Shown here piece by piece: positions 1-5,633 of a DNA stretch of 5,938 nucleotides. Made by a program: the position numbers and the translations under genes. The stretch comes from JAFGIT01 sp016929465 [NCBI: Candidatus Coatesbacteria bacterium] (lineage in GTDB: Bacteria > B130-G9): contig JAFGIT010000327.1 in assembly GCA_016929465.1 (NCBI GenBank), positions 1 through 5,938 on the forward strand, written 5' to 3'. Each line of letters opens with the position of its first letter. The stretch's first letter is position 1. A model generated the notes under the pieces. That model was not told the origin of the DNA. It made no database searches and saw only the letters and a list, made by a program, of their open reading frames with translations.

Positions 1-246
1 CACGATGTCGGCAGTATCCGGCAACGATCTGTGGTGGAAAGCGACCTCATGTCCGCATTGTCTCAGGATCGCCGCAAGGTATCCGTGCGCGGGCAGCGGC
101 AGATGTATCCCTGTCTTCTTTGCCATCTGCAGGAACCGCGCCCGCAGGGACTTGCCGACCCGAAAAGCGGTCCCGCAGCCCCCGGCCCAATCCTTGTAGA
201 TCAGGTTACGGCCATCGCTCGGTATATCGATTAGAGCAATCTTCAT
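1..246 (-). CDS. Probable B12-binding radical SAM protein, N-terminal part (runs off left edge)
   Basis: The minus strand is open from an ATG at 246-244 to the window edge, giving 82 residues with no stop. The product begins MKIALIDIP, then has K18-D19 followed by the glycine-rich AGGCGT (21-26), a basic stretch at residues 30-45, and LPLPAHGYLAAIL (49-61) before a GHEV turn (65-68). This order is what I know from the N-terminal cobalamin-binding (Rossmann-like) domain of B12-dependent radical SAM enzymes. In that family, the LP...GYLAAIL..GHEV stretch precedes the strands that bind the cofactor. The CxxxCxxC iron-sulphur motif would lie beyond the edge, so radical SAM membership is inferred from the N-terminus alone. 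I see no strong Shine-Dalgarno site before the ATG. The gene is transcribed away from the methyltransferase, and many members of this family modify lipids or natural products. The substrate cannot be told. Confidence 0.72.
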   Translation of the reverse strand, partial: MKIALIDIPSDGRNLIYKDWAGGCGTAFRVGKSLRARFLQMAKKTGIHLPLPAHGYLAAILRQCGHEVAFHHRSLPDTADIV

Positions 247-386
247 ACTTCAACATCACTTATATAATGGGATAAGTTAAGCCGAACAAAACGGGCAACA
301 AACATAATCTATAATACCTTGACTACAAAGCCCAAATTAAACCTTCCGGCCCGCTTGACAACTCGGCGCAAACATCGGAGTCTGGG
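247..386. promoter_or_regulatory. Divergent AT-rich intergenic region, putative promoters
   Basis: This 140-bp gap separates two divergent genes, so it should hold promoters for both. It is much richer in A and T than its flanks. Two exact TATAAT hexamers lie on the plus strand at 263-268 and 310-315, but neither has a convincing -35 box 16-18 bp upstream. On the minus strand, TTGTTC followed 17 bp later by TATATA is a weak match that would start transcription only a few bases before the radical SAM ATG. The exact start sites cannot be assigned from sequence alone. Confidence 0.35.
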
Positions 387-1247
387 ATGAAACTGGGAAC
401 ATCAAACTTCTTTGAGAGGGCCAAGATGCTGGAAGTTGTCGAGAAGACCTGGAATGAATTCTGGGCGTATTATTACCGTATAGAGCATCGCCACAATATC
501 CCTGGGATATTCGATTGGGACAAAAACCTTGTTGACTTCATCGAGACGGTCTGCGAATTGAAGCCGTCCGCCAGAGTTCTCGACCTCGCCTGCGGCGGAG
601 GGGACCAGGCCAAGCTCCTTTCGGCGAAGGGATATCGAGTAACGGGCATCGACATCGCACCGTGTCTGGTTGAGTTTGCCAAGGACATTTTCGCGAAGGA
701 GGGGCTGTCGGGTGAATTCCTGGTCGGGGATATGCGAAAAATCGGTTACGACAGCGAGTTCGACGCCTGCACTCTTCTTAGTGGCAGTTTCGGCTTCTTC
801 GGTGATGCCGAAGACCTCGAGCTACTCAAATCGATCCGACGCTCGCTGGTCCCCGGAGGCTATGCCTTCGTGATGTACCTATCCCCGGGAGCGAGGTCCA
901 ATCTTACCGGGAGGAAGGTGAGAAGCTGGTGCGAGATGAAGGATGGATGGGACCTTTTCGAGAACTGGTTCGATGAGGAGACCAAGATGTATCGTGGCAG
1001 GACTTTCATCATCCGTAGAGATGGCACGATGATCGTTCCGAAATCACAGCCCGGATACCATGCTGATGAATCGATCCGATGCTATTCAGTCGAGGAACTG
1101 AAGGCGATGCTAAACGAATCGGACCTCGAGTATATCGGGAATTACTCTAGCAAGGACTTCAGCAGACCCAAGAGCAGGGGGCCGAGCGCGTCAGCAAGTG
1201 ACATTCTCCTCGCGAGGCGTCCCATTGCAGGAACTGCATGTGGTTAG
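387..1247 (+). CDS. Class I SAM-dependent methyltransferase
   Basis: The 286-residue product is a cytoplasmic class I methyltransferase, with no signal peptide or membrane segment. Motif I is VLDLACGGG (64-72), the glycine-rich loop that binds S-adenosylmethionine. The acidic end of strand 2 is GIDIAP (87-92), followed by the GDM strand-3 motif (114-116). A strand-4 region SGSFGFF (132-138) and the LVPGGYAFV motif (155-163) complete the Rossmann fold. The C-terminal part, about 165-280, is a mixed region rich in W, F and R with a YSVEEL helix start (233-238), as in family members that act on small molecules; the acceptor cannot be deduced. GGAG at 377-380 sits 6 nt before the ATG at 387. A second in-frame ATG at 426, 5 nt after GAGAGGG (414-420), would remove 13 residues and is possible. 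The gene is divergent from a radical SAM gene, so the two might share a modification pathway, but they are not co-transcribed. A hairpin follows the stop. Confidence 0.88.
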   Translation: MKLGTSNFFERAKMLEVVEKTWNEFWAYYYRIEHRHNIPGIFDWDKNLVDFIETVCELKPSARVLDLACGGGDQAKLLSAKGYRVTGIDIAPCLVEFAKDIFAKEGLSGEFLVGDMRKIGYDSEFDACTLLSGSFGFFGDAEDLELLKSIRRSLVPGGYAFVMYLSPGARSNLTGRKVRSWCEMKDGWDLFENWFDEETKMYRGRTFIIRRDGTMIVPKSQPGYHADESIRCYSVEELKAMLNESDLEYIGNYSSKDFSRPKSRGPSASASDILLARRPIAGTACG

Positions 1248-1271
1248 CGCTGCGCTGAATTAGCGTGGCGC
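1247..1271 (+). terminator. Hairpin at the methyltransferase stop codon
   Basis: The arms 1247-1256 (GCGCTGCGCT) and 1262-1271 (AGCGTGGCGC) pair over 10 bp, with two central G-U wobbles in RNA, around a GAATT loop. It begins at the last base of the TAG stop. A second small hairpin, GATCA-TTT-TGATC, follows at 1273-1285. No clean run of U follows the first stem, so this is not a textbook intrinsic terminator. It may instead be an RNA 3'-end stabiliser or an attenuating structure before the next gene. Confidence 0.4.
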
Positions 1272-1307
1272 AGATCATTTTGATCCAATCATAAATCGTC
1301 CAAAGAC

Positions 1308-1313
1308 GGAGGT
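1308..1313 (+). promoter_or_regulatory. Ribosome-binding site fixing a GTG start
   Basis: GGAGGT lies 7 nt before the GTG at 1321. This near-perfect site decides for the GTG over the in-frame ATG at 1351, which would remove the first copy of the repeated motif in the protein. Confidence 0.75.
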
Positions 1314-1320
1314 AGAGCAG

Positions 1321-2124
1321 GTGCCAGAAGTCGAGATCAGGCAGACAACGATGCTGTTCAAAGGGAAGGGCTATCAGGCGCTGGGCTGGTTCATTCTCAT
1401 AGCGGTTCTTCATCTCCTCGTCATCCCAACGGCATGGATCGTCGCAGGATTCCTGGCCTGGGCTGTTAGGAGCATCACATTCAATGACGATACGACGGCC
1501 TCGTTCAGAGGTCGCGGCAAGAAGGTTTGGTGGGTATTCGCCGGACTCATCATATTCGGCTATCTCCCGCAGTTATCACGGCTGGTCGAGGGCGAGTTGC
1601 AGCGCGGTCTCGTCGCATTGGCCCTGACATTTTGCGTTCTGCCGATCGGGGCTGAGCTGTGGCTGAGGGTGATTCGGTGGACGGTGGAGGGCATCAGGCT
1701 CAATTTCGGTTCAGAGATGCATTTCAATGGAGAGTACATGCCGATGCTTGGCTGGATGGCTCTCTACACTGTCTCTTCGATGATTCTCATCCCCGTTCCT
1801 TGGGTCATTGTGGCGATTGTAAAGTATGTGTATCGCAATATTGAATTCGGAAGCAACAAGGTCCTCTTCGGAGGCACGGGCGGCGGTCTATTCTGGCGAG
1901 GATTGATCGTGATTTTGCCTGGTCTTGCTGTTGCGATAGCGGCAGGCGTGAGCATGGCTGAGGGTGCGGATAACTTGTGGCTTTTGATTGGCATTGGCGT
2001 CGTCGCTTTCATCGTAACTTCCTACCTATTGGTTTGGTTGGCCAGGTGGTTTGTAAGGTGCACAGTGATCAGCCGTCCGGATGATGCGCCTTTCGTAGGT
2101 GCCGGAGGCGAGGTCGCGGAGTGA
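1321..2124 (+). CDS. Polytopic membrane protein with five repeated motifs, YjgN/DUF898-like
   Basis: The 267-residue product has about six hydrophobic segments, near residues 21-47, 70-84, 95-112, 143-169, 193-211 and 218-243. Between them a short motif recurs: a basic residue and a beta-like stretch, then F, G and often more glycine. The copies are at 6-17 (MLFKGKG), 50-66 (SFRGRG), 125-138 (HFNGEY), 172-189 (LFGGTGGG) and 246-263 (PFVGAGGE). Membrane pairs follow the copies, and residues 35-66 (IPTAWIV...RSITF...F.G) match 157-187 (IPVPWVI...RNIEF...F.G), showing an internal duplication. This layout recalls the YjgN/DUF898 family of inner-membrane proteins of unknown function; the assignment is from memory and not proven. 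It starts with GTG behind a strong GGAGGT. It stands 73 bp from the methyltransferase and 145 bp from the next gene, so it is probably its own transcription unit. Confidence 0.7.
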   Translation: MPEVEIRQTTMLFKGKGYQALGWFILIAVLHLLVIPTAWIVAGFLAWAVRSITFNDDTTASFRGRGKKVWWVFAGLIIFGYLPQLSRLVEGELQRGLVALALTFCVLPIGAELWLRVIRWTVEGIRLNFGSEMHFNGEYMPMLGWMALYTVSSMILIPVPWVIVAIVKYVYRNIEFGSNKVLFGGTGGGLFWRGLIVILPGLAVAIAAGVSMAEGADNLWLLIGIGVVAFIVTSYLLVWLARWFVRCTVISRPDDAPFVGAGGEVAE

Positions 2125-2174
2125 CACAGAGAGGCCAATTTTGGACCGGACATACATGTTACCCAACACCAGCC

Positions 2175-2204
2175 TTGACAGGGATTGCTCCCGGATGTTA
2201 TTAG
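2175..2204 (+). promoter_or_regulatory. Candidate sigma70-type promoter of the membrane-protein operon
   Basis: A perfect TTGACA (2175-2180) is followed after 18 bp by TATTAG (2199-2204), which matches four of six bases of TATAAT. A better -10 by sequence, GATAAT at 2204-2209, is too far from this -35 box. The site lies in the 145-bp gap before the first gene of the operon, where a promoter is expected. The spacer contains a short palindrome, GGGA-TTGC-TCCC (2181-2192), which could be an operator half-structure or chance. Transcription would begin about 55-60 nt before the TTG start codon. Confidence 0.4.
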
Positions 2205-2258
2205 ATAATCTCGCGTTAAGAATCTGTTAGGCACACGTCTCATTCGGATGCGGATATC

Positions 2259-2264
2259 AGGGGA
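2259..2264 (+). promoter_or_regulatory. Ribosome-binding site for a TTG start
   Basis: AGGGGA lies 5 nt before the TTG at 2270. No in-frame ATG or GTG lies close by, and starting here gives a complete signal peptide. The paralogous gene at 5634 has an almost identical leader, which supports the choice. Confidence 0.65.
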
Positions 2265-2269
2265 ATCGG

Positions 2270-3484
2270 TTGCGGAATCTCTCTTCAGGTAGGTCTTCCT
2301 ACTCGTATTGGCTCTCGGTTCATGTTTTGGCGTTGTTTCTGGCATTGCTGATATCTGGCGAATGTTCCGCTGTTGCGACCCCCACTTCCGGGATAAGGCC
2401 TGGTGCGCCTATCAATCCCTCGGTGAAGGACAGACCAAACGATGAAGGAGGTGCGATCGAGATAACCTGGGAGGCCTCTTTCGACGATACGAGAGGCCGG
2501 GGTATAGTCAGATCCTATTCCATATTGCGATCGACGGAGGCAGTCAGCGGATTCGAGAAGGTCGGAGAGGTGGACTCCGGGCGCGGGCGTTACCTGTTCG
2601 TTGACGATGGCGTCGAGAACGGGAAGCGCCATTTCTACAAGCTGGTTTCCCAAACAAGCAGCGGAGCAATTTCTGAGCCGTGCATAATCGGCCCAATTTC
2701 AGCCTCAGCGCAATGGTTCCATTCGGAGAGATGGAATATGCTAATCGCGCTTATTATTGTATCTGCCTCTGTGTTGACATTCATCTCGATGGCCCGAAAG
2801 GGAAGGGATCTTTATATTAGGCCGATTGCGGGGCTTCAGGCAGTCGATGAGGCTGTCGGGCGCGCGACCGAGATGGGCCGACCAGTCCTTTATATTCCAG
2901 GCATTCTGGACATGGATGATGTGCAGACAATAGCTGGTGTAGCGATCTTGGGCCGGGTCGCGAGAAAGACAGCCGAATACGAGACCCCTCTTACCGTGCC
3001 TGTTTCTCGTTCTGTTGTTATGTCGGCCGCACAGGAGACCGTGAAGGAAGCTTATTGGGACGTTGGAAAACCCGATGCTTTCCATCCGGAGATGGTCCGT
3101 TATCTCACAGACGACCAGTTTGGCTTTGCGGCAGGTGTCGATGGGATCATGCTCCGGGAGAAGCCCGCGACGGTCTTCTTTCAGGGCGCCTTCTACGCCG
3201 AATCACTGATACTAGCGGAGACGGGGCATTCGATTGGAGCGGTCCAGATAGCCGGCACCGCGATGACATCTCAGCTGCCATTCTTCGTCACAGCCTGCGA
3301 CTACACACTGATAGGAGAGGAGCTCTTCGCGGCTGGTGCCTATTTGACCGAGGATCCGCGTCTTTTGGGGAGTCTGAAGGGGCAGGACGTGGCGAAGGGG
3401 CTCGCGATAGTATTCATTCTGATCGGTATCATTCTGGAGACGGCCGGATTCCACTGGCTGACCGAATTCCTCACGGTGAATTGA
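2270..3484 (+). CDS. FN3-domain membrane protein with DUF6754-like cytoplasmic domain
   Basis: The 404-residue product has four parts. A Sec signal peptide (1-36) has core VLALFLALLISG and probable cleavage after SAVA. A fibronectin type III-like domain spans about 44-145: strand ITWEAS (65-70), YSILRS (83-88), FEKVGEV (95-101), YLFVDDG (108-114) and HFYKLVS (121-127). A membrane segment lies at about 156-173, followed by the basic stop-transfer ARKGRD (175-180). A soluble domain, 181-373, is by topology cytoplasmic. It contains GRPVLYIPGILD (203-214), a central region with YWDVGKPDAF (262-271), and a strongly motif-like stretch IAGTAMTSQLPFFV (327-340) then CDYTLIGEEL (343-352). I associate this domain with DUF6754, from memory. 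A last hydrophobic segment lies at 376-390. No catalytic triad or nucleotide-binding motif is apparent. The next gene begins 13 bp later. FN3 domains usually serve protein-protein contact, so this may be the subunit linking the outside to a cytoplasmic element. Confidence 0.8.
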   Translation: MRNLSSGRSSYSYWLSVHVLALFLALLISGECSAVATPTSGIRPGAPINPSVKDRPNDEGGAIEITWEASFDDTRGRGIVRSYSILRSTEAVSGFEKVGEVDSGRGRYLFVDDGVENGKRHFYKLVSQTSSGAISEPCIIGPISASAQWFHSERWNMLIALIIVSASVLTFISMARKGRDLYIRPIAGLQAVDEAVGRATEMGRPVLYIPGILDMDDVQTIAGVAILGRVARKTAEYETPLTVPVSRSVVMSAAQETVKEAYWDVGKPDAFHPEMVRYLTDDQFGFAAGVDGIMLREKPATVFFQGAFYAESLILAETGHSIGAVQIAGTAMTSQLPFFVTACDYTLIGEELFAAGAYLTEDPRLLGSLKGQDVAKGLAIVFILIGIILETAGFHWLTEFLTVN

Positions 3485-3497
3485 TGGAGACCTGGAT

Positions 3498-4136
3498 ATG
3501 AGACGAGAGATACCGCTGATCATCACATTCGTATGCGGCATCACGATGATCATCCAATTCTTCATTCCGCATTGGCCATTCAGCGATGTGAAGTCCTACT
3601 TCCAGCACACGTATATGATCATAGCTGCTTTCGCAATGATCTTGGGCATCTGCAATCTCACCAGGCTTCACATATTCAAGATCCGGGACAGGCGCGAGAA
3701 CTGGGGCTATAGCATCGTGCTTCTCGTCGGGCTTGCGATAATGGCGATTCCGGGTCTATTTCAGGGCATTCACGAAGGGACTATGTTCGAATTTCTTTTC
3801 AAGAATGCCCATGTACCGATGAATTCGACCATGTTCTCGCTCCTGGCTTTTTTCGTCGCATCCGCCTCCTATCGAGCTTTCAGGGCCCGCACATTTGACG
3901 CCGCATTGTTACTCATAGCGGGCTTTGCGGTAATGCTGGGACGTGCTCCAATTGGCGATACTCTTACCTCCTTCATGCCGGAGGGCTGGCAGATGTCGGA
4001 TCTCGCGAACTGGATAATGGCCTTTCCGAATACTGCGGGGCAGCGCGCTATCATGATGGGTTCCGGCCTCGGCATCGTTGCGACGTCTCTCAGGGTCATC
4101 CTCGGAATAGAGAGGAGCTATTTGGGCGGTGAGTAG
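3498..4136 (+). CDS. Six-TM membrane protein of unknown function
   Basis: The 212-residue product has six hydrophobic segments, near residues 5-24, 37-56, 70-89, 109-127, 133-150 and 183-203. Basic residues fall at the N-terminus (MRRE), between segments 2 and 3 (KIRDRREN, 61-68) and between 4 and 5 (YRAFRAR, 125-131). By the positive-inside rule both ends are therefore cytoplasmic. Outside loops include HWPFSDVKSYF (25-35) and a long acidic/aromatic loop between segments 5 and 6 (151-182). I recognise no family and see no transporter signature. GGAGA at 3486-3490 precedes the ATG by 7 nt, and the stop of the FN3 gene is only 13 bp upstream. It overlaps the next gene by 8 bp, so translation is probably coupled. 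Its likely role is as a membrane core of the complex encoded by this operon; that is inference from context. Confidence 0.75.
   Translation: MRREIPLIITFVCGITMIIQFFIPHWPFSDVKSYFQHTYMIIAAFAMILGICNLTRLHIFKIRDRRENWGYSIVLLVGLAIMAIPGLFQGIHEGTMFEFLFKNAHVPMNSTMFSLLAFFVASASYRAFRARTFDAALLLIAGFAVMLGRAPIGDTLTSFMPEGWQMSDLANWIMAFPNTAGQRAIMMGSGLGIVATSLRVILGIERSYLGGE
4113..4117 (+). promoter_or_regulatory. Ribosome-binding site for the overlapping GTG start
   Basis: AGGAG ends 11 nt before the GTG at 4129, inside the end of the upstream gene. The alternative ATG at 4138, just past the upstream TAG, would be 20 nt away, so the GTG start is preferred though not certain. The two differ by three residues. Confidence 0.45.
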
Positions 4137-4992
4137 TATGGCGCCGGAGATGAGGGTGAGTATTGTCGAGCGGCTTAGGAATATTGACAGACGGGTCATA
4201 TTCGTCCTTGTAGCCGCTGCCGTAATCATTCCTTTGCTCCATCCTCTCGGCTTGCCTCTCAAGTCAAGCCCGCCCTCAAGTTCTCTATATCGTGAGATCG
4301 AGAATTTGGGGCCGGGTTCGGTTGTGCTGATGGCGTTCGACTATGACCCCGCGACGGATGTGGAGCTTGGGCCGATGAGTCTTGCACTTCTTAAGCACTG
4401 CTTCAGCAGGGGACACAAGGTCGTCAGTCTGGCGCTGTGGCCGATGGGCGCCTCGCTTGCCAGGGCAAGTTTCGCCCAGACCGCCGAGGAGTTCGGGGCG
4501 AAGTATGGTGTGGATTATGTGAATTTGGGCTTCAAGGCCGGCGGCATAGTCGTTATCGATTCTCTCGGAAAGAGCATCCATGAGAGCTTCCCCAAGGATG
4601 TCGATGGAACTCCACTTGAGGAGCTTCCTCTAATGAGGAATATCAACTCATACGCCGACATTGATTTCGTCTTGGGGCTATCCGCGGGCGACCCCGGGCT
4701 GCCGTTCTGGATAATGATAGCCCAGGGGCGCTACGGCAAGAAAGTCGGCGGAGGATGCACCGCCGTCTCCGCTCCGATGCTCTACCCCTACTACCCAAAC
4801 CAGTTACTCGGCCTTTTGGGTGGGATGAAAGGTGCCGCTGAATATGAACTCCTGATTGAAGCCAAGGGCTCGGCGACAAAGGGGATGGACGCACAGTCGA
4901 TTGCGCATGCCCTGATAGTCCTCTTTGTGATTATCGGCAACCTATTCTACTTCATGGGCCGAAGCCGGGAAAAAAGAGGTGGGCAGATATGA
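4129..4992 (+). CDS. Membrane protein with large extracytoplasmic alpha/beta-like domain, unknown function
   Basis: The 287-residue product has a basic N-terminus (R9-R22), a membrane segment at about 23-41, a soluble region at 45-257 and a second membrane segment at 258-276, ending in the basic tail GRSREKRGG. Basic residues at both ends put the termini in the cytoplasm and the soluble domain outside. The domain alternates predicted strands and helices: SVVLMAFDYDP (64-74), a helix SLALLKHCF (84-92), KVVSLALWP (97-105), DYVNLGF (129-135), GIVVIDSL (139-146), DIDFVLGLSAGDPG (177-190), and a glycine-rich VGGGCTAVSAPMLYPYY (206-222). It resembles a Rossmann-like or binding-protein fold, but I recognise no family and see no catalytic set I could defend. 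Acidic D71, D73, E79 and the G207-C210 turn are candidates for a ligand site. The end overlaps the next start as ATGA. Neighbours on both sides are six-TM proteins, which suggests a permanent complex. Confidence 0.75.
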   Translation: MSSMAPEMRVSIVERLRNIDRRVIFVLVAAAVIIPLLHPLGLPLKSSPPSSSLYREIENLGPGSVVLMAFDYDPATDVELGPMSLALLKHCFSRGHKVVSLALWPMGASLARASFAQTAEEFGAKYGVDYVNLGFKAGGIVVIDSLGKSIHESFPKDVDGTPLEELPLMRNINSYADIDFVLGLSAGDPGLPFWIMIAQGRYGKKVGGGCTAVSAPMLYPYYPNQLLGLLGGMKGAAEYELLIEAKGSATKGMDAQSIAHALIVLFVIIGNLFYFMGRSREKRGGQI

Positions 4993-5612
4993 CCGCTGAT
5001 ATTGGGACCTGGCTTGCAGCCTTTTTGACGCTCTGTATTTTCAGCTTCTTATATAAGGACAATCCGTTCTACAAGTTCGCGGAGCATCTTTTTGTGGGCA
5101 TCTCGGCCGGATACTGGCTCTGCTATCATTTTTGGAATACAGTAAAGCCAAACCTCTACGACAACCTGGTAGAGAAGGGTGAATGGCAATATCTGCTTCC
5201 CCTATTTCTTGGGATTTGCATGCTGTTAAGGCTGTTTTCTAAGATAGGGTGGTTCTCCAGATGGGCGATTGCATTCATGATCGGCTCCGGCGCCGGAATT
5301 ATGATCATCACCTATCTGCAGTCGAACTTTCTCGAGCAGATCAAGAGCACACTCGTCTCGCTTGATCCGGCAGGCTCGAGCTGGACTCAGGTGGCGAACA
5401 ACTCTCTGCTTTTCATAGGCGTTGTAACAGGATTGGTTTATTTCTTCTTCTCGAAGGCCCATACTGGAATTACAGGTGGCGTTGCCCGGGTCGGCGTCGT
5501 GTTTTTAATGATTTGCTTTGGCGCTTCTTTTGGTTATACTGTCATGGCGCGTATATCGCTTCTCATTGGAAGGATGTACTTTTTGCTTCACAATTGGCTT
5601 GGAGTCGTATGA
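4989..5612 (+). CDS. Second six-TM membrane protein, unknown function
   Basis: The 207-residue product has hydrophobic segments near 5-21, 30-48, 68-83, 92-110, 137-154 and 164-186, and possibly an amphipathic helix at 187-201. The loop between segments 1 and 2 is YKDNPFYKFAEH (22-33), a striking charged and aromatic hairpin, followed by VGISAGYW. A second motif-like stretch is FGASFGYTVMARISLLIGR (177-195), with arginines R188 and R195 next to hydrophobic helix. Basic loops (RLFSK, 81-85; SKAH, 155-158) suggest cytoplasmic loops 1, 3 and 5 and therefore an outside N-terminus, opposite to the other six-TM protein here. By eye the two share no sequence, so they do not look like a recent duplication. 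The ATG overlaps the previous stop (ATGA) and GAGGT (4976-4980) lies 8 nt upstream, so translation is coupled. No known transporter or channel motif is seen. Confidence 0.77.
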   Translation: MTADIGTWLAAFLTLCIFSFLYKDNPFYKFAEHLFVGISAGYWLCYHFWNTVKPNLYDNLVEKGEWQYLLPLFLGICMLLRLFSKIGWFSRWAIAFMIGSGAGIMIITYLQSNFLEQIKSTLVSLDPAGSSWTQVANNSLLFIGVVTGLVYFFFSKAHTGITGGVARVGVVFLMICFGASFGYTVMARISLLIGRMYFLLHNWLGVV

Positions 5613-5619
5613 CTTGAAT

Positions 5620-5626
5620 AAGGGGA
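5620..5626 (+). promoter_or_regulatory. Ribosome-binding site for a TTG start
   Basis: AAGGGGA lies 7 nt before the TTG at 5634 and 7 nt after the upstream TGA. The leader AGGGGAATC, then GGTTGC, nearly repeats that of the paralogous gene at 2270. Confidence 0.65.
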
Positions 5627-5633
5627 ATCTAGG

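Noticed and set aside
5-234. Short plus-strand open frames at the left edge
   Set aside because: They lie antisense to the minus-strand frame that encodes a recognisable B12-binding-type N-terminus, and their own translations are low-complexity and family-less.
355-360. Perfect TTGACA just before the methyltransferase
   Set aside because: A -10 box 16-18 bp downstream is absent and the position would overlap the ribosome-binding site and start codon.
2285-3085. Minus-strand open frames of 114-122 codons opposite the FN3 gene
   Set aside because: Their translations show no domain or signal, and the plus strand carries a signal peptide, FN3 strands and TMs in one continuous frame.
3055-3501. 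A 148-codon plus-strand frame overlapping the end of the FN3 gene
   Set aside because: It is rich in R, G, D and S as expected of a shifted reading of a GC-rich gene, and overlaps the conserved cytoplasmic domain.
4746-4765. Inverted repeat CGGCGG / CCGCCG with an 8-nt loop
   Set aside because: It lies inside a coding gene and is explained by GC-rich codons for the G-G-G-C-T-A stretch; no sign of a regulatory role.
3498-5612. The two six-TM proteins as duplicates of one another
   Set aside because: By eye they share no motifs, their loop charges predict opposite orientations, and segment spacing differs; only the TM count and length agree.
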